A stretch of 11,729 nucleotides of DNA from JADKCL01 sp046050405 (GTDB taxonomy: Bacteria; Bacteroidota; Bacteroidia; J057; JADKCL01). Each line of letters begins with the position of its first letter. Within the stretch, counting starts at the first letter, position 1. The translations under genes and the position numbers were made by a program. The notes under the pieces are model-generated. The model ran no database searches. It saw only the letters and a list, made by a program, of their open reading frames with translations, and was not told the DNA's origin. Positions 1-8,100 of the stretch are shown here, in pieces. The stretch covers positions 1 to 11,729 of the forward strand of contig JBJOPY010000190.1 of NCBI GenBank assembly GCA_046050405.1, written 5' to 3'.

Positions 1-400
1 GGGTTTGGGAAGCGATTTCCATGCGTTCGGCCCGTCCCTTCCCTGCATAGACCAGTGGGAGTGCGACATTCTCCAGGGCGGTGGATCGTGGCAAAAGGTT
101 GAAGGTCTGGAACACAAATCCGATCTCATGGTTGCGCACCTCCGCTAGGTCATTGGGTCTCATCTGGTCGACATGGATGCCATTCAGGAGATATTTCCCG
201 GAGCTTGGCGTGTCCAGGCAGCCGATGACGTTCATCAGCGTGGACTTGCCCGACCCGGAGGGTCCCATGATCGCGACATAGTCGTTTCGGAAGATATCGA
301 GGCTCACGCCATTGAGGGCCCGGATGGTCTCTTCGCCCATCTTGTATTCCCGGCGAACCTCCATCAGCCTGATGACGGGTGTCCTTTCCTCATCTGCCAT
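1..400 (-). CDS. ABC transporter ATP-binding protein, MacB/LolD type (3' end cut by window)
   Basis: This is the N-terminal 133 residues of an ABC ATPase that powers export or extraction across the inner membrane. The Walker A motif GPSGSGKST is at residues 46-54, and the Q-loop GFVFQTFNLLPR follows around residues 94-105. The phrases NVIGCLDTPSSG and ALENVALPLVYAG are typical of the MacB/LolD/FtsE-like family, whose members are about 220-250 residues long. The signature motif, Walker B and H-loop lie beyond position 1. ATG at 400 is the natural start, and it overlaps the stop of the upstream TPR gene by 11 nt, so the two are almost certainly co-transcribed and translationally coupled. The permease partner is probably the next gene leftward, outside the window (inference). 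Whether the substrate is a lipoprotein, peptide or small molecule cannot be told from this half. Confidence 0.93.
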   Translation of the reverse strand, partial: MADEERTPVIRLMEVRREYKMGEETIRALNGVSLDIFRNDYVAIMGPSGSGKSTLMNVIGCLDTPSSGKYLLNGIHVDQMRPNDLAEVRNHEIGFVFQTFNLLPRSTALENVALPLVYAGKGRAERMEIASQT

Positions 401-3400
401 TTTTCCCGACCTCCTCCCCGGGGTGCAGTGCCTTGAAGCTCGAAATCTCCTCCTTGAATTCCTCCGCAATCTGTTCCGAGCGTCCGGGGTTCGCGGCACG
501 CTTCATGGCTTGCAGGGCATTGGCGCCGGCTTCCTCCGGACGGGACAGGAGTCGCTCGAAGTGCGCCATTTCGTACCAGAGATCGGGGTTCTCAGGATTG
601 ATCGCTATGGCGGCAAGGGTCATGTTCTGCCCTTCAAAATCCATGCGCTTGGCACGGTAAATGCGGCTGAGGGACACGACCACCCCGGGATCGATGGGGT
701 ATTCCTTCCGCAACCGCTCGAATTGCCGTATGGCGGTTGCCGTATCCCCGCTGGCGGCGGCGAAAGCCGCCCCCAGGATGCGCACATCGCGATCTTGGGG
801 CGCCCGGGCCTGCACATCCTGGACGATGGCCGATGCGGCGGCGAGGTTCCCGTCGCGAATCAATATCTGCGCAAGGGCGACATTGAGGGCGACATCCCCG
901 GGGGCAAGGTCCAGCCCGGGCTGCAAGTTTTCCATTGCCAATGAATCCCCGAGGCTCAGGCTGATCCTGGCCATTTCAAGGTAAGGGGCAGTGTTCTTGG
1001 AATCCAGGACGGTTGCATGCCGGAATGCCTCCAGGGCAGCAGCCTTGTTCCCGCGCTTCCCGGCGGCGACGCCGATTTGCATCCAGTCAGCCACCGTGAC
1101 CGTGCTTTCGTCCAGCCCAATCGCTGCGAAGAAGTAGTCCCCATTTGCGAGCTGGACCTTTGCCGACTCCAGGTTGGCCGCGTCGAACACCGTGCTGTCC
1201 TGGCTTCTTGCCAGGTTCAGGGTCGTGAAGGCTTTGTCCAGATCCCCCCGGTCAAATTCCATCATTGCCTGTGGCAAGAGGTCTGAGGAACGCCCGCTCG
1301 CGACCGATTTCCGGAAGAAGGCCGCAGCCATCTCGGGGGATCCTGCTGCAAAGAAAGAGACCGCCAGAAAATGGCTGGTATAAGGGCGATAACCGGGGAA
1401 ATTCACATCGATGAAGTCCATGCGGCTGATCGCGCGCTCGATCTCGCCTCGCTCGAAGAGCAGCATGCCATCCAGCAGGAGGGAGTCGGGACGCATCACT
1501 GCCGGAGTGCCGTCCAATCCATTGGCCAGGTCGGGCTTCCCATGTGACAGGAGCCGCTGTGCGCCTTCATAGTCCCCGCGCTGGTAACGGTCGAGGGCGA
1601 AGTTGAAGGTTGTTTCCCAGCTTCCCTGGATCCCGGGCCGCTGCATCAGTTCCTCCTTGACATTGAGTCGGGTGCCATGGGCGAGATTGAGGTAGAGGGC
1701 GTTGGTCACCAATGCACGGCTGGCCTTGGGAAGCGCCAAGCCCGCCTCCATGAACTTTCTGGCCGCTTCGACTTTCCCATTGTCCATGTAAATCCTTGCA
1801 AGGTTCGCATAGAGGGATCCGTTGTCCGGCTGCAGGAGCAGGGCCTCCTTCAGCTGTAGGATGGCGGAATCGGGTTGCCCTGCCTGCATGTAGGCATGGG
1901 CGAGGTTGTTGAAAAGGTAGGGGTTCGGAGGGATGTGCTTGGCATTTCTCAGAACGGCGAGCGCTTGACCGGGACTGAATTCACTTCGCTCCAGGTTGCC
2001 CCAGTTCAGGAGGGCGTACGAAAAAGGGATGAAGTCGCCCGCATGCCGGAAATGCTCACGGGCCTTGTCCAGATCCCCCGAAAAAGCCATATCGAGCATG
2101 GCGAGGTTGTAATTTGCCTTGACTGAACCACGGGCCTGGTTCACGGCGGCCTGGTATTGCAGCATGGCTTCCTTTTCCCGGCCATGCAACAAGGCATCGT
2201 CACCGAGCCGATTGTAAATGGCTTCCTTCAGCAGGCGTCGGCTCGGAGCGCTGCTGCTTGCCTCCAATGCAACCCATCCTCCGATGGCGGTGGCCAGGAC
2301 GAAGAAGAACATGAGCCTCCGGGGCATCATGCTGAGGAAGTAGAAATGGAGGCGGGCGCGGATGAGCGGCCCGAAGTTGTAGAAGATGTAGAAGAAATGT
2401 GCCAGACCGGTGATCCAGAAGAGGGCGATGGCAGAGCGCTCGATGAGATGCAGGAAGAGATATTCACCGAGGGATGCCATATAGGCGATGAAGCTGATGG
2501 AGATCAGGCCAAGGGCTGCAAAGCCGTGCGACATCGGAAGGTTGGGCAAATGGTCCTTCAGTACGGGCGCCAGGTTCTGCTTGGTCCCCACAGAGACCAT
2601 TGTTGCCAAAAAAACGAGATGGATGGGGCGCAAGGCGATGCTGCCGCCTTCAGGGAGCAGGTTCCATCCCATTTCCTTCTGCAGCATGATAAATTCGATG
2701 GCAGCGACCACTAGGAAAACGGCGAAAATCAATGGGAACCTCGCCCTGTGACGAGGGTTTCTGGCGTTGGTGGCGAGGTAAAACATCAGGTTGCTGATGT
2801 CGCTGGAGATGAACACCAGATGGACAGCGGTCACGACCACCAGCACAATGGCGATCTCGGCGGTGGCGGTATGGAGCTGGTGCCAACCCCCCCGGAACAG
2901 CTGCCAGGCAAAGGGAAGGCCCGCCGTTGCCAGGAAGACCAGGACCCGGGCGGCAAACTTCATCCTCCAGATACCCTGCTGCAGCAGATAGGCGGGTGCC
3001 AGGACGAAGGCAGCCCATCCGAGGTTTGTCAGCCAGGACATTGCCCCGTCCCCTGAATCCCCGGCATTCACCACAAAGATCAATACGGCAAAGGCCAAGA
3101 AGACGCCATAGGCCAGGAGACTGCGTACATAGCTTGCCGAGGCGAGCAGGAATGCCCATCCAGTTATTTGGGAGATTGCGAAGGCGATCACCGTCCATGC
3201 CTGCGGTGTGATGCGTGTCGCAAAATAGACGGTGTCCTCCTTCCAAGCCCCGATCTCGGTTTGCATGCTGCGATAGTGGTGCTCATACGAGCGCAGGGCG
3301 ACCTGGTTCTCCGAGGACTGGGTCAGCTCATGCACCTCCAGCGACCAGCGTGCCGGATTCTCCGCAGCCACCACCATCACCACGGAAGCCGCGGCGAGCG

Positions 3401-3494
3401 ATGCGAACAGCATCCCGAAGAGGCCCTTGTTCAGGACTGGCATGTCCGTGAAGAACCGCCAGAGCGGGATTCGCTTGAGCTTTTTCTTAGGCAC
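390..3494 (-). CDS. Large polytopic membrane protein with C-terminal TPR array
   Basis: I do not recognise a named family for the whole 1034-residue protein. Residues 1-20 are basic. Hydrophobic segments follow at about 24-43, 100-120, 125-143, 155-172, 181-200, 211-230, 253-271, 288-302, 323-345, 355-374 and 393-411, so roughly ten membrane helices. From about 425 to 1015 the chain is made of degenerate 34-residue TPR helices (for example LGDDALLHGREKEAMLQYQAA and YLFNNLAHAYMQAGQPDSAI), a fold that binds proteins or peptides. The start is a GTG at 3494. The frame reads back to a TGA near 3570 with no ATG between; Met18 (MPVLNKG) is an alternative start. No Shine-Dalgarno is visible. The gene overlaps the following ABC ATPase by 11 nt, suggesting a shared complex in which the TPR tail recruits partners. 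Whether the tail is cytoplasmic or periplasmic is unknown. Confidence 0.9.
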   Translation of the reverse strand: MPKKKLKRIPLWRFFTDMPVLNKGLFGMLFASLAAASVVMVVAAENPARWSLEVHELTQSSENQVALRSYEHHYRSMQTEIGAWKEDTVYFATRITPQAWTVIAFAISQITGWAFLLASASYVRSLLAYGVFLAFAVLIFVVNAGDSGDGAMSWLTNLGWAAFVLAPAYLLQQGIWRMKFAARVLVFLATAGLPFAWQLFRGGWHQLHTATAEIAIVLVVVTAVHLVFISSDISNLMFYLATNARNPRHRARFPLIFAVFLVVAAIEFIMLQKEMGWNLLPEGGSIALRPIHLVFLATMVSVGTKQNLAPVLKDHLPNLPMSHGFAALGLISISFIAYMASLGEYLFLHLIERSAIALFWITGLAHFFYIFYNFGPLIRARLHFYFLSMMPRRLMFFFVLATAIGGWVALEASSSAPSRRLLKEAIYNRLGDDALLHGREKEAMLQYQAAVNQARGSVKANYNLAMLDMAFSGDLDKAREHFRHAGDFIPFSYALLNWGNLERSEFSPGQALAVLRNAKHIPPNPYLFNNLAHAYMQAGQPDSAILQLKEALLLQPDNGSLYANLARIYMDNGKVEAARKFMEAGLALPKASRALVTNALYLNLAHGTRLNVKEELMQRPGIQGSWETTFNFALDRYQRGDYEGAQRLLSHGKPDLANGLDGTPAVMRPDSLLLDGMLLFERGEIERAISRMDFIDVNFPGYRPYTSHFLAVSFFAAGSPEMAAAFFRKSVASGRSSDLLPQAMMEFDRGDLDKAFTTLNLARSQDSTVFDAANLESAKVQLANGDYFFAAIGLDESTVTVADWMQIGVAAGKRGNKAAALEAFRHATVLDSKNTAPYLEMARISLSLGDSLAMENLQPGLDLAPGDVALNVALAQILIRDGNLAAASAIVQDVQARAPQDRDVRILGAAFAAASGDTATAIRQFERLRKEYPIDPGVVVSLSRIYRAKRMDFEGQNMTLAAIAINPENPDLWYEMAHFERLLSRPEEAGANALQAMKRAANPGRSEQIAEEFKEEISSFKALHPGEEVGKNGR

Positions 3495-3617
3495 TATGCG
3501 GATTTCTGTATTCGTGGCTGATCCCTGCCGGCCATCGCATTTGCGGGAAGAGGAGGACAGCTCCTGTTTTCATTCGGAATTCACACATTTCTCGCACAAT
3601 TATGGACGGATCCCGCA
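3495..3617. other. Short spacer between acyltransferase and TPR gene
   Basis: This is a 123-bp gap within a run of same-strand genes. On the minus strand it contains TAATTGTG (about 3595-3602), a one-mismatch version of the Bacteroidota -7 box TAnnTTTG, with no convincing -33 element. I see no terminator hairpin with a T-run. The TPR/ABC pair could therefore have its own weak promoter here or be read through from the thioesterase operon. Confidence 0.3.
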
Positions 3618-4388
3618 TCAGCATGGTTCATCAGTGGGGGCCTCTTTCCGCTGCCCGTGGCGAACCAGGCAGTCGAAGATCGTTCCATAGACCTGCTGGT
3701 TCAGTTCGCCGACCTGTGCAATGGACAGGGCATCCGTCTCGATGGGCGGATGGAAAATCACATGTACACGGGCAGGGTGCAGCAGGAATTCGCCGTTGTC
3801 CGGGAATGCCCTGTCCGATCCGATAATGGTGACGGGTACGATGGGCACCTTGTGTTCAATGGCCAACCTGAACGCACCGTCCTTGAACTTGAGAAGGGTG
3901 ACTTTCGTCTTGTCAGGAATGGTGGCTTCGGGAAAGACGAGCACGGACACGCCCTCGTTGAGCTTCTGCTTGGCATGCAAAAAGCTCTTGAAGCTCTCGG
4001 TGACACTGCTACGGTTGACGGGGATGTGCAAACGCTTGAACATGTGGCCGAAAAGTGGCACGGAATTCAACTCGGCTTTGCCGATGAATCGGAACGGGGT
4101 CCTCACTGTGATGTTGCACACCGGGATGTCCATATAACTGCAATGGTTGGAGGCAAGAATGTAAATGCGCTTCGGATCAAGCTGTTCTTTTCCTTCCGAA
4201 GTGATCCATACTCCTACAGGAAAAGTGGTCACATATCCCCAGATCGTGTTCAGCCGGTGGCTCAGGTTGTGGGTCCACCTCTTGTCAAACTTCAGGAGCA
4301 GCCAATGCAAGGGAAAGATCAATACATAAAATCCTCCAAAGAGAATGTAAAACCAGATGGTCCAGATTCGAAGGAAAATGTTTTTCAT
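3618..4388 (-). CDS. 1-acyl-sn-glycerol-3-phosphate acyltransferase-like protein (PlsC/LPLAT family)
   Basis: A 256-residue acyltransferase, a usual length for the family, which transfers an acyl chain to lysophosphatidic acid or a related acceptor at the inner membrane. An N-terminal hydrophobic segment (about residues 6-32) anchors it. Motif I is NHCSYMD (N81, H82, D87), the catalytic NHx4D. Motif II is around GKAELNSVPLFG (103-114). Motif III is FPEAT (152-156), where Ala replaces the usual Gly. Motif IV is VPIVPVTIIG (181-190). The FPEATIPDK and KFKDGAFRLAIE stretches resemble Bacteroidota homologues. The start at ATG 4388 lies 1 nt after the thioesterase stop, so the two are coupled; both handle acyl chains. 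The exact acceptor (lysophosphatidate or an amino-acid lipid precursor) cannot be decided from sequence. Confidence 0.92.
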   Translation of the reverse strand: MKNIFLRIWTIWFYILFGGFYVLIFPLHWLLLKFDKRWTHNLSHRLNTIWGYVTTFPVGVWITSEGKEQLDPKRIYILASNHCSYMDIPVCNITVRTPFRFIGKAELNSVPLFGHMFKRLHIPVNRSSVTESFKSFLHAKQKLNEGVSVLVFPEATIPDKTKVTLLKFKDGAFRLAIEHKVPIVPVTIIGSDRAFPDNGEFLLHPARVHVIFHPPIETDALSIAQVGELNQQVYGTIFDCLVRHGQRKEAPTDEPC

Positions 4389-4389
4389 T

Positions 4390-4899
4390 TCAACGCGGAA
4401 AATTCATAGCCGTTTGATCGGCATCGTTTTGCTGTACCTTGGGGGCCGGGCTTTGTTCGGACCGGTTTCCGCATACATCGCCCAGTCTGACTCTAAGTGC
4501 CTCCGGGACAGGCTGCACCTTGCGTGTTGCATAGTTGTAACACACCATCCCCGTTTTCGCCTCCGCCAGCAGTTTCTCCTCGCCCACGATGGTGAACCGG
4601 TAGAATATATCAAAGGACGCCCTGGAATAGTCGCCTGCCCCCACCTCGCATCTGAGCACCTGTCCGTAGAAGCCTTCTGCCCTGTACATGATCGCACAGT
4701 CACCCATCAGGAATCCGGTGCCTTCCGCATCATTGACACCATAACCGAAGCTGCAAAAAAACTGGGTCCTCGCCTCGTGCATCAGTGTCAGAACGCTGTC
4801 ATTGCCCAGATGGCGGCCATAGTTGAGATCCGTGATGCGAATGGGCAACAGGCACGAAAATGGCAGTGTTTTCGGAACCGAGAGCTTAATGCGTGGCAT
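4390..4899 (-). CDS. Acyl-CoA thioesterase, 4HBT hotdog fold
   Basis: A 169-residue hotdog-fold thioesterase, predicted to hydrolyse acyl-CoA or acyl-ACP in the cytoplasm. Diagnostic pieces are PIRITDLNYGRHLGND (19-34), HEAR (41-44), AEGFYGQVL (74-82) and KTGMV (115-119). Their order and spacing match the Bacteroidota homologues I know that begin MxRIKL and carry DxNYGGHLGND. The frame stays open further upstream to a Met at 4974, but family similarity begins at MPRIKL, so I choose ATG 4899. The last 25 residues or so form a polar tail beyond the usual domain. It is the first gene of the minus-strand operon, and its stop is 1 nt from the acyltransferase start. It is divergent from the large VWA gene. 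The family is certain; the chain-length preference is unknown. Confidence 0.9.
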   Translation of the reverse strand: MPRIKLSVPKTLPFSCLLPIRITDLNYGRHLGNDSVLTLMHEARTQFFCSFGYGVNDAEGTGFLMGDCAIMYRAEGFYGQVLRCEVGAGDYSRASFDIFYRFTIVGEEKLLAEAKTGMVCYNYATRKVQPVPEALRVRLGDVCGNRSEQSPAPKVQQNDADQTAMNFPR

Positions 4900-4906
4900 A
4901 ACTCGA

Positions 4907-4914
4907 CAAATATA
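4907..4914 (-). promoter_or_regulatory. Candidate Bacteroidota-type -7 box for the thioesterase operon
   Basis: The minus strand reads TATATTTG here, an exact match to the Bacteroidota sigma-ABfr -7 consensus TAnnTTTG. It ends 7 nt before the thioesterase ATG at 4899, so transcription would begin about at the start codon, giving a nearly leaderless mRNA. I find no clear TTTG/TTG -33 element about 20 nt upstream, which lowers confidence. An 8-mer with two free positions can occur by chance. Confidence 0.4.
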
Positions 4915-5150
4915 AGCAGGTTTCCATGATGAGGGGACTGATGGGTGCAGGGCAATACGCATCTGGCCTTTCACCCACCCAATTCTCGAATCCAGGCCGA
5001 TCTCGATACCAAATCCGCTGGCAACCCAACCCCAACCCCGCTCGCTTCCTTAAATTGAGGGGTTCACTTTTCAAACGCAGGTTGCATTGGGACTCCCCGG
5101 ACGGTGACCGGATCGCATTCCCCGATTTTGCCTATCTTTATAGCCGATCC

Positions 5151-8100
5151 GTGTCCCAAGGTACCTCCATACAGGAAATTGTCGCGCTTCCCCTCACCGG
5201 TCTGCGCTACGCACTCGCGGACAAGCTCCTAAAGGTCGGAACCCCCGACCGCTTCAACCCCGCCAAGGCGGAGCAGGTCGACGGCCTCGTCCAGGCTCTC
5301 GAGGCTGCGGAAGTCAATACGAACCAAGTCTCAAACATCAAGCTGAAGACGGAGGTTCTGCTGGCGGCCATTTCTGAGAAGCGGAACGTCGCCGACCACA
5401 TGTGGGAATTGATCACCTCCCTGAAGATGATCGTCGCCGACAGGAAGATCCCCGCCGAACTCATGCATGCCATCGAGTGCCTCATCCGGGATTGGCTCGG
5501 CAACATCTTCCCCGCCGAGGAGCTCAAGCATGTCATGCGGGAGCTGCAGTACATCACCGACGACAGGCAGCGGCTCGACGCAGAGATCGAGAATGCCTTC
5601 CAGGCCATCACGATCGGCAAGGCCCCCAGGGACATCCGCCTGGACACCCCTGAGAAACAGTTGGTCTGGATGTCGCACATCCTTTTCCTCATCTACAACC
5701 CCCACCTGATGCGGGCTTGGCCAGAGGCCCATCGCAAGGCTGGCTTCGACCTCGTGAGGAGTGCCCTCTGGCAGCAGCTGCTGGATTGCCATCAAGTCCG
5801 CTACCTGCGTGCCATCTTTGCCTCCCACATCTACAATCTGCTGCGCCGCACGGACATCCTGGTGGGTTGGGGCTCCCCGGGGACATGGTTTTACTACGCG
5901 GCCAATCCCGCGCCCGGCCGCATCAACTGCGACCTGCTCTACGCCATGCTCGTGGGATTCGACCACGCACGCGCCTGTGCCGTGCATGAAATCGGCCATG
6001 CGGTGCAGACAAGGGGCGTCCCCGACTACATCCAAGACCCCGGCACCGCCGTCACCGGGGCGGAGGCTGCCGACGCCATGGAGGCCAGCCAGGTTCTCCG
6101 CCTCCAGCAATACTTCCTGAACGCCTGCGAGGACAACTGCATCAATCGCTACACCGCTGAATTGGGAAAGGTATTGGGGCAGGACTATGCCTACTCCCTC
6201 AACTATTGGTACACAGCCGTCGGGGACATCGGCCGCAGGTTCAAGAACAAGGAGGCCGTCCACCTGGAAGACACGCCGCAGCAGCGCTTCAAGAACCTGA
6301 CCTACATCATCAGCCGCGTCTTCTGCGCCAACAACGGCCTTTTTCCCAATACCGTGGAAGGCTGGGAATCCGTCATGGCCCGCCCGGACTGGGTCGAGGG
6401 CCGCGACCGCAACCTTCCCGGACTCCAGCTGCCCCAGGCCGAGGCGTTCGCCCAGCTCATGCAGATGTGCGAGGAGGTGGAGTATTATTTCCCCGACCTG
6501 GCGGAAATGGCTGGTGGCTCCGACCATTACGGCAGGCTCGCAGAAGCCTATGCCAGGAAGCGATTTGAATTGATCCATGAGATCTGGCGGCTGTATGCGC
6601 AGGACATCGTGGACAAGATCACCGAGCAGAAGCCCGACAGTGTGGACGACTCCATGGATCGCTTCCAGATGGAGATGAACCATACGCCGCCCCCGCCGAA
6701 GAAGGACAAACAGGAGGACGAAAAGAAGGACAACGGCGAAAATCCCCAACCACCCTCCGCTGCCGACCAGAATTCCAAGAAGAGGATGGAGGAACCCGAG
6801 GAGGGCGCACCTCCGCCTGACGATCCGCCACCTCCGGAGGACGGGACGGGCGGCGGCGATAGCGAGGACGAAAGTGCGGGTCCTGAATCAGGGGCCCCTT
6901 CCGGGAACAGCGACGACGCGGGCGAGGATGGCGACCCGCAGGAGGAGGATGCGGCGCAGGGCAGTCAACCTGATGCAGGCGGCTCGGGTGCGCCCGACAA
7001 GCCGCAGGAGGAGCGGCCGGAAGGCCACGAAATGGAGGCAGATGACAAGAAGGATCGCCGGGAAGAGAAGATGGAGGGCCCTCCGCCGGAGGGTGCCGAA
7101 ACCAATCCTGACGACGTGAAGGTGCAGGATGAGGTCGCCCGCCCTGAGGATGTCCGTCCGAAGGACACCTCTTCCTCCCCGCCGGAGGAGGCCTCGGCCG
7201 AGGAACTCGAAAGGCTCATGCGGGAGCTGATGGAGCAGCTCAAGGACTTGGTCGATTTCAAGGAGGACAGTGAGGCTGAGGAGGAGGTCGTCCAGGATGA
7301 AGACCATCCCGAGGCGGAGCTGATCCGCGAGGTGGAGGACGAAACCTTGCCTTCCGAGCAGAAACCCCGGGAGGAAAAGGTCAAGGACGGTGGCGGCGAC
7401 CGTGGCGACGCCAAGGGCGGGAATCCTGACGGAAAGGGCATCCTCGACCGCGAAAACACCTCCGGTGAGTCCATGGTGAGCGTCGAACAGTTGCTCGAGG
7501 CGCTGAAGGCCAACGAGGAAGGCGAGGAACAAAAGGAGGAACGCCGCAAGCCGATGGAACGCGAGGCCGAGGAAAGGGGGGCGATGAAGTTTGACATCCC
7601 GCCCGCCATGGATCTCGACCAGCTCGCAAAAGGAAACTGGGAGGATTTCAACCGCCGGGTTGCGTTGCACGGCCCCGTGATCGCCTTGATGGCAAAGGCC
7701 CTGGAGAAGCTGAAGGATGCACAGCTGCGCCTGATCCTGCGCATTTCCAAGAAAAACCAATTGATCCCTCCGGGAGGTGACCTGCGCAGGTTCGACCAGA
7801 AGAGGATGCAGGCATTGATCGAGCGGATCTCGAAGCAGGAGAAGTTTGACAAGGAACATCTCTATTTGTTCAAGAAGGACGACCGCATCTCTGCCGTGAC
7901 CAGGCCGACACGCATCATCCTGATCGACGGTTCACGGAGCATGACCTTCGGCAGCCAGCCCTTGCCCATGGACAAGGCCATCCAGGAGGCCGTGATCGAC
8001 TACATGGCGAGCAAGCTGGCAGGTTACGACACCTTCATCACCATGTTCGGCCCGCTCAACCCCATCCTGCTGGCTGAGCCGGGCGACCACCCCATGGAGA

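Noticed and set aside
2157..2714. 185-codon plus-strand frame opposite the TPR membrane gene
   Set aside because: It is a shadow of the membrane half of the real gene; the protein is a Glu/Gly/Asp mix with no recognisable domain.
3657..4409. 250-codon plus-strand frame opposite the acyltransferase
   Set aside because: The minus-strand frame has all four acyltransferase motifs, so this one is a shadow.
4926..5150. ATG 4926 as the start of the VWA protein
   Set aside because: The frame is open, but codon choice and composition look non-coding; I prefer GTG 5151 and keep 4926 as an alternative.
5331..6749. 472-codon open frame on the minus strand inside the VWA gene
   Set aside because: It is antisense to a clearly coding frame with HExxH and family-like helices. 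The long opening follows from the strong C/G third-base bias of the real gene, and the translation is Gly/Val/His-rich without motifs.
6687..7583. Tandem DNA repeat in the acidic linker
   Set aside because: GAG/GAC/CCG-rich triplets recur, but I find no fixed repeat unit or period; it is low-complexity coding sequence.
6888..7859. 323- and 295-codon minus-strand frames opposite the acidic linker
   Set aside because: These are mirror images of the Glu/Asp/Pro-rich linker, giving Leu/Arg- or Ser-rich strings. Low complexity on the sense strand explains them.
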